DNA of 64,000 bases. Origin: Butyricicoccus pullicaecorum. Lineage in GTDB: Bacteria > Bacillota > Clostridia > Oscillospirales > Butyricicoccaceae. The translations under genes and the position numbers were made by a program. The stretch lies in the NCBI GenBank assembly GCA_018365995.1, contig JAGZIY010000001.1, forward strand, positions 201,994 to 265,993, given 5' to 3'. Position 1 is the stretch's first letter. The number at the start of each line of letters is the position of its first letter. This document shows, in pieces, positions 43,416 to 50,193 of this stretch. The notes beneath the pieces are model-generated. The model had not been told where the DNA came from and searched no databases. It was given only the letters and a program-made list of their open reading frames with translations.

Positions 43416-43449
43416 CCCCCTGATGTAGTGCTTTTCCTGCATCAGGGGG
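43416..43449. terminator. terminator-like hairpin after pfkB-type kinase gene
   Basis: CCCCCTGATG (43416-43425) pairs with CATCAGGGGG (43440-43449); the plus strand then has CTTTTG. The stem shares CCCCCTGATGT with the terminator at 3585-3627. Confidence 0.6.
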
Positions 43450-43494
43450 CTTTTGCGGTTTCATTCTGCGGCTTTATGACCGAAAAGGTGCAGA

Positions 43495-44544
43495 CTACGA
43501 GTGACTGCGAGCGGGATCGGTTGGTCTGCTGTTTTTCATTCTTTCTTCTACTTGGCACAGCGCAGGCATCGCTGGAATTGCGCCCTTTTTCTCAACACAA
43601 AGGCTGGCGACCGCATTGCCAAAACGAGTATAGGCAGCAAGCTCATCTATTGTCAATTCCTCGAACGGTTTCTCTGCGGTGCATATTTTGTATAAAAATC
43701 CGCCCCAGAAAGAATCTCCTGCTCCGGTTGTATCTGCAAGGTGCGTGACCGGAAATCCCGCAACCATGCGTCCGCCAGCTTTGCCGTACACATAAGCCCC
43801 CTTCCCTCCCAGCGTCACAACAACGACCGAAACGCCCTGCACATATAATGCCTTTGCTGCCTCCTGTACATCGCCGCAATCGGTTAAAAGCCCAGTTTCT
43901 TCCTCTGAAATTTTCATCAGGTCAACATAGGGGAGCATACTCCTCATGTGCTTTTTTGCGGTTTGCTCGTTTTCCCACAAGGACGCGCGATAGTTTGGAT
44001 CATAGGAAATCAGACTTCCACTGTCTTTTGCCCGTTTCACCGCATAAAAAGTGGTATCTCTCGCCGGCTCGTCAGTGAGAGACAGCGAACCGACATGGAA
44101 AATACGCGCATTGTCTAATAGCGCAGTATCTATTTCTTCCCTCCGGATTTTTGTATCTGCTCCCGGCTTTCTCGCAAAAGAAAAGGTGCGTTCGCCAGCT
44201 TGATTGATGTTTACAAAAGCCAAGGTTGTAAAATACCGCTCATCTAACAGCAATCCTTTGGTATCTACCCTTTCATTTTTTAGGATTTCTTGCAGAAACT
44301 CTCCATGCATATCCTTTCCGGCTTTTCCGATAAACGTGGTATGCGCCCCCAGCTTTGCCGCGGCAACCGCAACATTTGCCGGCGCACCGCCCGCATTTCT
44401 CGCATACAACACCTGCCCTTCTGCATTACACCCCTGAGCGGTAAAATCAATTAAAATTTCCCCGAAAGCAGCAATATCGTATTGCAAATGATGCGCTGCA
44501 TCATTTGTATCCAAAATAAGCTTCGCATCAGACAGCTTACTCAT
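43495..44544 (-). CDS. PfkB-family sugar kinase, fructokinase-like
   Basis: A protein of about 349 residues with PfkB signature 1 (ARNAGGAPANVAVAAAKLGA) and signature 2 with the catalytic Asp (DTTGAGDSFWGGFL). It phosphorylates a sugar, most like fructose in family terms, with ATP. An N-terminal extension of about 25 residues precedes the usual start (YDIAAFGEILIDF). The start at 44544 has AGAGG six bases upstream. It has its own promoter at 44698-44726, and no transporter lies beside it. Confidence 0.82.
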   Translation of the reverse strand: MSKLSDAKLILDTNDAAHHLQYDIAAFGEILIDFTAQGCNAEGQVLYARNAGGAPANVAVAAAKLGAHTTFIGKAGKDMHGEFLQEILKNERVDTKGLLLDERYFTTLAFVNINQAGERTFSFARKPGADTKIRREEIDTALLDNARIFHVGSLSLTDEPARDTTFYAVKRAKDSGSLISYDPNYRASLWENEQTAKKHMRSMLPYVDLMKISEEETGLLTDCGDVQEAAKALYVQGVSVVVVTLGGKGAYVYGKAGGRMVAGFPVTHLADTTGAGDSFWGGFLYKICTAEKPFEELTIDELAAYTRFGNAVASLCVEKKGAIPAMPALCQVEERMKNSRPTDPARSHS

Positions 44545-44697
44545 AATCCTCTCACACTCCTGTTCGTTCTCTGTATCAATGTGTAATTTGCTACACCGAG
44601 TCCGAGTACACCACAGACTCCCTGCGTAGATTTCACATTGTTCCTCCAAAATATTCCAAAAATACTGGCTCTAAAGTCAGATTGATATATCATCATG

Positions 44698-44726
44698 AGT
44701 ATATCAAAACGACCACCGAACTGCAA
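44698..44726 (-). promoter_or_regulatory. promoter of the sugar kinase
   Basis: TTGCAG (44721-44726) and TATACT (44698-44703) on the minus strand, spacer 17. It lies about 150 bases before the start. Confidence 0.6.
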
Positions 44727-44848
44727 GGCACACAAAGAGGAATTTTTATGTGTAAAAAGGTCTGGCAGGTGGATTTTTGTCTCTTTTTATCCTTCTGACA
44801 TGGCATTTTTGTGATTTTTTTGGCTTTATATAGAAACAATCTATATAA

Positions 44849-44885
44849 AAATAGGACGCAAGCGATGGTTGAATCACTTGCGTCC
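44849..44885 (-). terminator. terminator of the intact chemoreceptor gene
   Basis: GGACGCAAG (44854-44862) pairs with CTTGCGTCC (44877-44885), then TATTTTTA on the minus strand. It lies about 120 bases after the receptor stop. Confidence 0.8.
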
Positions 44886-45008
44886 CAAAGACAAGTTATA
44901 CGTTCTGTCAGCCGGAAAAATCGCGACAAGGACAGCAGCACCTAAGAGACATTCATTTCGATACTGTTGTGTGTATGAAAAGCGTGAAAAGTGGACTTAA
45001 AGTTATTT

Positions 45009-46772
45009 TTAGGACTTCATTTCTGGAAATGCACACGTCTCATCTGGCTGGTACAATACAAAACAATCCTGACTGTTATAAGTATCATAGGTATCCAGCA
45101 GTTTAAACTGTTTTACCATGCTATTGAGTATACTTGCCTGACTAGAAAGTTCCTCACTGGCCGCTGCACTTTCTTCACTGGTCGCAGAGTTCGTCTGTAC
45201 AACCGTAGAAATTTGTTCGACTCCAATAGAGATTTCCTGAATCGCATTGGCTTGTTCCTTAGATGCCGCGGAAATTTCTCCGATTGTAGACACGATTTTG
45301 TGAACCTTATCCATCAAATCCTCAAAGGTTTCACTTGTCTTTCCAGCAATTTTTTCTCCCTGAGAAACCGCAGCAATTGCACTTTCTATTAAAGCAGTGG
45401 TATTCTTAGCTGCTTCTGCAGATTTGCCGGCAAGATTGCGCACCTCATCTGCTACAACAGCAAATCCTTTTCCGGCGCTGCCGGCTCGGGCAGCTTCCAC
45501 CGCTGCATTCAGCGCAAGGATATTTGTTTGGAACGCAATATCGTCAATGACTTTAATGACTTTCTTGATGTTCTGGGCTGTCTCAGAAATCTCCCGCATA
45601 GCAGCAATCATCTTATCCATATCTTCACGTGTAGACTGCGCCACATTTCCAGAATCCGTCGCAAAAGCGTTGGCTTTTTCTGCATTTTCCGAATTTTCAT
45701 GTACCCGATGGGATATCTCTGTAATTGTAGCTGCCAGTTCTTCCACACTGCTTGCCTGCTCCGTTGTGCCTTGTGCCAATGCCTGCGCGCCGCCGGAAAC
45801 CTGATTGGCTCCAGAATCAATTTGATTGGCAGAACCCTTAATTGCTCTCATAGATTCATTGAGATTGGAAACTAATTTTTGTATGGATTCTTCAATTGCT
45901 TTCATTTCTCCTGAAAATCCCATGGAAACATTCGCTGTCAAATCTCCCTTGCTCAAGGAGACCATCACCGATGATATTTTAGAGATGACACGCTTCAGTT
46001 TCTCAAAGCTTTCCTGCATATTCTTGCAGGTTTCTCCAAGTTCATCTGTACTTTCATACGTGATGCTGGTGCGGAAGTCTCCCTGAGACAAAGCATGTGC
46101 AGCGTTCTGGATTTCCAAAAGTGGGATTGTAATTGCCTTTATCAATTTACTAACTATAATAAAACTGATTACGAGTGCAGTAACAATCAGGAATGAAACA
46201 AAAATCACTGTACCCCAGTAGGTCCTTTCCCCCGATTCCGCCTGTTTCATCGCTAACGCAGTCTGGTCATCACCAATATCGGCTAAAATCTCCGCCTGTT
46301 TATCCAGTAAAGGCTTGAGCTCGTTTTTCAGAATCTGATATGCTTCATTTTTGCTCTGAACAGTACCATTTTCCAGCAGAGATATAATTTCCGTCCTTGG
46401 TGCAGCCTGCTCTGTAAAACAAGATTCCAGCTCATCAATTTTTCTCTGCTCCACGCGAGCATTTTTCTTATACTCTTCCAATAATTCTGCGTTTTTTGTA
46501 ACCTCTTTCTTAGCGGCGGCCACATAACTATTTGTTGACTGCAGGTCTTGCTCTGCAAAAGCCATCAGCGCATAGCGCTGTTCGGACATCAGATTTCTCC
46601 GCATTTCCCAGATGAATTCGTTATTGGCAAGCGTTTTGTTTATCAAAGTATGATTTTCTAAATGAAGGGTTCTTAATCCCAAAATAGAAAACAAGACTAT
46701 AATCAGCATCAGAAGAATCTGAGAACCAAATCCAATTAACAGCTTACTTTTAACTTTTAAGTTTTTCATCAC
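45009..46772 (-). CDS. methyl-accepting chemotaxis protein (under likely inversion control)
   Basis: A 587-residue receptor: N-terminal helix (LLIGFGSQILLMLIIVLFSIL), a four-helix-bundle sensor of about 150 residues (4HB_MCP-like, with MRRNLMSEQRYALMAF), second helix (WGTVIFVSFLIVTALVISFI), HAMP, and an MCP signalling domain with the hairpin tip around DIAFQTNILALNAAVEAARAG. It would pass ligand signals to CheA. Codons GTG (46772) and ATG (46769) are both possible starts, with AAGGGA upstream. The 5' region leads into the invertible segment at 47003-47300, which as read leaves it without its strong promoter. No other che genes are in the window. Confidence 0.93.
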   Translation of the reverse strand: MMKNLKVKSKLLIGFGSQILLMLIIVLFSILGLRTLHLENHTLINKTLANNEFIWEMRRNLMSEQRYALMAFAEQDLQSTNSYVAAAKKEVTKNAELLEEYKKNARVEQRKIDELESCFTEQAAPRTEIISLLENGTVQSKNEAYQILKNELKPLLDKQAEILADIGDDQTALAMKQAESGERTYWGTVIFVSFLIVTALVISFIIVSKLIKAITIPLLEIQNAAHALSQGDFRTSITYESTDELGETCKNMQESFEKLKRVISKISSVMVSLSKGDLTANVSMGFSGEMKAIEESIQKLVSNLNESMRAIKGSANQIDSGANQVSGGAQALAQGTTEQASSVEELAATITEISHRVHENSENAEKANAFATDSGNVAQSTREDMDKMIAAMREISETAQNIKKVIKVIDDIAFQTNILALNAAVEAARAGSAGKGFAVVADEVRNLAGKSAEAAKNTTALIESAIAAVSQGEKIAGKTSETFEDLMDKVHKIVSTIGEISAASKEQANAIQEISIGVEQISTVVQTNSATSEESAAASEELSSQASILNSMVKQFKLLDTYDTYNSQDCFVLYQPDETCAFPEMKS

Positions 46773-47003
46773 TCATTCAATTCCCTTCTAAATTTTTATC
46801 TGCGGTTTTTGAGACACCCCAAAAAGCACTCAATTCCTTCAGCACTAGTAAAAGCGCAGCGTCCAGAATAGAATATAGGTCTAGTTTTCCAACTTTCCAA
46901 GACAAAGCCGCAGCGCAATGATGGAAACCATTTTCTGACGAATACTCACTACTCCTTTCCGTTATCCAATTGGTGCATAGGACAAATCGCAATCCTTTCG
47001 GTG

Positions 47004-47030
47004 TACAACATAAGGATCATTAAGTTGTAA
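47004..47030 (+). repeat. left inverted repeat of the inverton
   Basis: 27 bases identical to the reverse complement of 47273-47299. Itself dyad: arm GTACAACATAA (first base is G at 47003), six-base centre GGATCA, arm TTAAGTTGTAA. The 11+6+11 plan is that of Xer-type core sites. Confidence 0.92.
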
Positions 47031-47128
47031 AACTTCTGAATCAGGCGGCAAAGCATCCCTTTGCAGTTCCCCCAAATGCGGGCATAGACAAAATTTTTCT
47101 ATAAAAAAGGAAAAAGGGTATAGAATAC

Positions 47129-47167
47129 AGACCGGTTAAAAAAAAGGTTGCTTCCGGTCTACTTTTT
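47129..47167 (+). terminator. terminator inside the inverton, upstream of its promoter
   Basis: AGACCGG (47129-47135) pairs with CCGGTCT (47154-47160), followed on the plus strand by ACTTTTT. It moves with the promoter on inversion and always insulates it from behind. Confidence 0.65.
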
Positions 47168-47218
47168 ATGCTCTTTTCCAAATTGGAAGTACAAAAATCG
47201 ACATTTTTTACAGGATGC

Positions 47219-47247
47219 TTGAAATAGTACATACAATCTAGTATAAT
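47219..47247 (+). promoter_or_regulatory. inverton promoter (pointing away from the receptor)
   Basis: TTGAAA (47219-47224) and TATAAT (47242-47247), spacer 17. The -10 is perfect consensus. It lies 25 bases from the right repeat. Confidence 0.8.
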
Positions 47248-47272
47248 CATTTTATGTATATATCTATTTGGG

Positions 47273-47299
47273 TTACAACTTAATGATCCTTATGTTGTA
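47273..47299 (-). repeat. right inverted repeat of the inverton
   Basis: 27-base partner of the repeat at 47004-47030. On the plus strand arm TTACAACTTAA, centre TGATCC, arm TTATGTTGTAA (to 47300). The recombinase stop codon (47290-47292) lies in it and would be recreated after inversion, because both repeats are the same there. Confidence 0.92.
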
Positions 47300-48141
47300 A
47301 CTAACCCCATTCGATTTAGCTGCCTGAGGTGGATATATCCACTTTCCATTGTATAGATACGAGTGGTAGTGATATTAGAGTGCCCTAAAATATCCGCCAA
47401 TCTGGAAATGTCCTTTTCGATGGAATAAAAGGTGCGGGCGAATAAATGACGCAGGTTATGGGGAAATACTTTGTCAGGTTCTACATTCGCACTTTTACAA
47501 AGTGCTTTCATATCGCGCCAGATATTGGAACGATCAAGAGGATTTCCGGTTTTTGTTACAAACACCGGCCCGGTCGTTCTTTTTTGTTTTTGAAGATAGT
47601 TTTTTAACAGACGACACAGCTTTTCAGGTAAAAATACAGTACGGAGTTTACCTTTATTGCTGACCTCAGCACGCCCAGACTTTACCGCACTCGCAGTGAT
47701 AAATTTCAGCTCACTTACCCGGATACCAGTAGAGCAGATTGTCTGGATTACCAGCGACAGGCGTTCATTTTTTCCAGCTTCAGCAGCCTGCACCAAACGC
47801 ATATATTCAGCACGTGAAAGTTCCCTGCTTTCTTCTGTAAACAGTGTCTTTTGAATTTTAAGCGGCTTTACCATCAGTTCACGCCATCCCATGAACATCA
47901 GAAAACCATTGGCTGCCGCCAGCATAGAATTGACAGAAGCAGGTGCATACGTTTTGGTAAGATGTTCTTTCCAGTTTATCAGAGCAGCTTTTGTAAGCGG
48001 TTCTCCAGCTAAATATTCTAATAAACAGTTCAAATCATGAAAATACTTGTGAATCGTTGCAGCAGCACATTCCCGTTCTGCAAGGTCAAGCAGATATTCT
48101 TTTATAGATTGTATGGTGAAAGGGTAGGTATTCTTATTCAT
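47290..48141 (-). CDS. tyrosine recombinase, likely DNA invertase for the adjacent inverton
   Basis: A 283-residue tyrosine recombinase with a SAM-like N-terminal DNA-binding domain (SIKEYLLDLAERECAAATIHKY) and a catalytic domain: Arg in CSTGIRVSELKF, His-x-x-Arg in HNLRHLFARTF, His in LGHSNITTTR, and Tyr in RIYTMESG. AGGAGG precedes the ATG. Its stop codon lies inside the right repeat of the inverton. Closest in size and order to phase-variation invertases and integron-like XerC relatives. It most likely flips the 47003-47300 segment; an integrase role for a mobile element is the alternative. Confidence 0.9.
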   Translation of the reverse strand: MNKNTYPFTIQSIKEYLLDLAERECAAATIHKYFHDLNCLLEYLAGEPLTKAALINWKEHLTKTYAPASVNSMLAAANGFLMFMGWRELMVKPLKIQKTLFTEESRELSRAEYMRLVQAAEAGKNERLSLVIQTICSTGIRVSELKFITASAVKSGRAEVSNKGKLRTVFLPEKLCRLLKNYLQKQKRTTGPVFVTKTGNPLDRSNIWRDMKALCKSANVEPDKVFPHNLRHLFARTFYSIEKDISRLADILGHSNITTTRIYTMESGYIHLRQLNRMGLVTT

Positions 48142-48334
48142 CTTGTTATCCTCCTAAAATAGAATAGACACCACTTATTGTATCGTATTTGAAAACAGAC
48201 TATACTTCTTTCGGATAACAGATTGCAGGACTTAACCAAAGCGAATTTCGGAGGGTGATATGTACGATAAGTCATCCATGAGCAATTTTTGAACCTGTCC
48301 GCAGAATATGGGCAGAAAGAAGCCAATAAACAGG

Positions 48335-48372
48335 AAAAGACGGTATCGCCCTGAAACAGGGTTATACCGTCT
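48335..48372 (-). terminator. terminator after the transglutaminase-like gene
   Basis: AGACGGTAT (48338-48346) pairs with ATACCGTCT (48364-48372), with an inner CCCTG/CAGGG hairpin, then TTTT on the minus strand. Confidence 0.85.
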
Positions 48373-48487
48373 AATTAAAAAATATACTTTCTTATAACCG
48401 GAATCCCCGCCTTCACAGGGCTTTTCCGGCTTGTCCTTATAGCTTATAGATTTTCCGGCTGTCCCAAAAGAGGGACATCTGCCTTCT

Positions 48488-49612
48488 TTACGAATTTTGT
48501 TCACCCAAAAGCTGAGCAAGCTGCATACTTTCCCATGAATACCGGTTATCCAGATTTTCCAAAGCAAAATGGCGCAGTTCAAAACGTGGAGAGAGTCCTC
48601 TGTCCGACGTGGAGTCAAACCAGAACCACTGCCCGTCTAATTGAGCGATGTTCCACATATGGTGTTCTCCTCCTACGGTTCCAGTGACATTGTAGCAGGG
48701 AATCCCAACCTGTTCAAACAGCAGCTTGAGTGCATGGGAATACCCGCCGCAGATTGCAACGCCATCTCGCAGTGCGCCAATTGCTGTCTGTGAATCGAAT
48801 GGCATACTAGTTCGATTGGAGTAGTACCGATGGTCGTATTTGACCTTTTCCGTCAAAAAGCGGTATAAAGTCTCGGCTTTCTCCCGTTCTGTCATCGTCT
48901 CATCGACCAGCATATCAACAGCATCTGCGGCTAATTTCTCCGCTTGCTTTAACAACACAAGGCACTTGTCCATGGTCATTCCCATAGCAGGAGCATATGT
49001 GAGCTGTGTCCCATCTTTACTGAGTGAACATAGGATATAACCGCCGCCCACCTGCTGAAGCGCACGATTCATTTCGTCCGGAGTCAGTGTTAGGTCAGTC
49101 AGCCGGATATTGACCGGCGCTGTACCCAGATGCGCGTCAGCGATTTTTATGAGTTCCTGCAAAGACCCCACCGGCGCTCCGTCCCAGTCTTTGGGATATC
49201 CTGTTTTATATGGCATATAAGAGATTTGACAGGTCAAAATCCCGTTTTTTGCCTCTGCGGTGATGTCATAGGCATATTTTAGTTCGGGACTCTGATCAAT
49301 CACCTCATAATACAGGTTTTTCACATCAATCTCTGGAGTCTGATTCCATGTCATCTTGGACACTTCCATCGGCAGCGGCTGACGCACCTCTGAAATCGCA
49401 GTATAAATTTCTTTCTGCAATTGTTCAGATGAAGTAATTGTCAGCGGGGTGCTCACATCCAAAGCAGGCTGTTTTGTTGGAGTGCTTTCTAAGGTCTGTG
49501 GCGTGAGCAGTAATGCAGCTGCATCTCCGTCTGTCCCGCCGCAGCCTGCCAGCACTACGGTCAGCAAAGATGCCACGAGCAGGGTTGAGATTCGCTTTAC
49601 TGAATATTGCAT
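48488..49612 (-). CDS. transglutaminase-like domain lipoprotein
   Basis: A 374-residue lipoprotein: signal peptide and lipobox (STLLVASLLTVVLAGCGG), an N-terminal low-similarity region, and a C-terminal transglutaminase-like papain-fold domain with Cys in GVAICGGYSHAL, His in GGEHHMWNIA and Asp in FWFDSTSDRG. Such proteins are usually surface-bound cysteine peptidases or cross-linkers in Firmicutes; the target is unknown. GGAGG precedes the ATG. Its promoter carries a palindrome of the TetR-operator type. Confidence 0.85.
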   Translation of the reverse strand: MQYSVKRISTLLVASLLTVVLAGCGGTDGDAAALLLTPQTLESTPTKQPALDVSTPLTITSSEQLQKEIYTAISEVRQPLPMEVSKMTWNQTPEIDVKNLYYEVIDQSPELKYAYDITAEAKNGILTCQISYMPYKTGYPKDWDGAPVGSLQELIKIADAHLGTAPVNIRLTDLTLTPDEMNRALQQVGGGYILCSLSKDGTQLTYAPAMGMTMDKCLVLLKQAEKLAADAVDMLVDETMTEREKAETLYRFLTEKVKYDHRYYSNRTSMPFDSQTAIGALRDGVAICGGYSHALKLLFEQVGIPCYNVTGTVGGEHHMWNIAQLDGQWFWFDSTSDRGLSPRFELRHFALENLDNRYSWESMQLAQLLGEQNS

Positions 49613-49673
49613 GGACGTTCCTCCTCAATATATTGTTTTTCATACAGGGAAACCGATAAGGTTTGTTACGCAC

Positions 49674-49702
49674 ATTATAGCGTAAATAGACCTATCGGTC
49701 AA
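49674..49702 (-). promoter_or_regulatory. promoter of the lipoprotein gene with palindrome
   Basis: TTGACC (49697-49702) and TATAAT (49674-49679), minus strand, spacer 17. GACCGATAGGTC overlaps the -35 box as an inverted repeat GACC-N4-GGTC, like many TetR-family operators. No tetR gene is in the window. Confidence 0.7.
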
Positions 49703-49846
49703 TATTTGAAAGTTGAAAATATAAATAAAGATGTTATCGTTTCTCTTTCTTCAAGTGTTCTAAAGGAATATACCGTTATTGATGTAGGTAAAGATAAGCC
49801 AAAGCCAGACTCTGATGTATTAATTTATTCAGAATCCGATTTCTAA
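49700..49846 (+). pseudogene. possible gene remnant
   Basis: A plus-strand frame ends with LKVENINKDVIVSLSSSV and KDKPKPDSDVLIYSESDF, which reads like real protein sequence but has no ribosome site or proper start; its 5' part runs into the lipoprotein promoter. Probably the 3' end of a lost gene. From 49850 to 50088 I see nothing else. Confidence 0.35.
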
Positions 49847-50088
49847 GATTGCTGCAAAAACCAAAAGAGATGGATATCAATTTTAGGTTGTAGGAAATCG
49901 AATGGTAAAAGTCAAAAGATTATTGACTGATGTGATTATTACAAAGATTGCAGAGTATTATGGACTGCAGCACATCTATACAATTTAGGTTCATAATGCA
50001 GACTAGCTGTATTTTGTGACTGGACAGTCTGCGTTGTTGTGTTTATATTTACAAATACTGAAATTCAAATAATTACAAGGATAATATC

Positions 50089-50123
50089 AAAATGACAACC
50101 ACCAGCATAGCTGGTGGTTGTCA
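50089..50123 (-). terminator. terminator of the second ABC operon
   Basis: A perfect 14-bp stem TGACAACCACCAGC (50093-50106) with its complement (50110-50123), loop ATA, then TTTT on the minus strand. Confidence 0.9.
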
Positions 50124-50193
50124 TTCAACAGGCATCGCCCTCTGTTCTTCGCTTACACGTAATTGGTTTGTGACTTGTTTGTTACAGCAGTAT

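Larger units (their letters stand above)
47003..47300. mobile_element. invertible promoter segment (inverton)
   Basis: About 242 bp between two 27-bp identical inverted repeats. Inside are one strong promoter (47219-47247, pointing right) and one terminator (47129-47167). A tyrosine recombinase gene adjoins it on the right and a chemoreceptor gene on the left. As read, the promoter points into the antisense of the recombinase. Inversion would place its -10 near 47056-47061 and aim it left, toward the receptor start at 46772. Same size range as known phase switches such as fimS. Confidence 0.85.

Noticed and set aside
46777..46992. 71-codon minus-strand frame between the receptor and the inverton
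   Set aside because: No family signal and no ribosome site. It lies in what would be the receptor mRNA leader in the ON state. I looked there for a cyclic di-GMP riboswitch and found no match.
48232..48618. 128-codon frame overlapping the end of the transglutaminase-like gene
   Set aside because: Out of frame with a clear gene and runs across its terminator.
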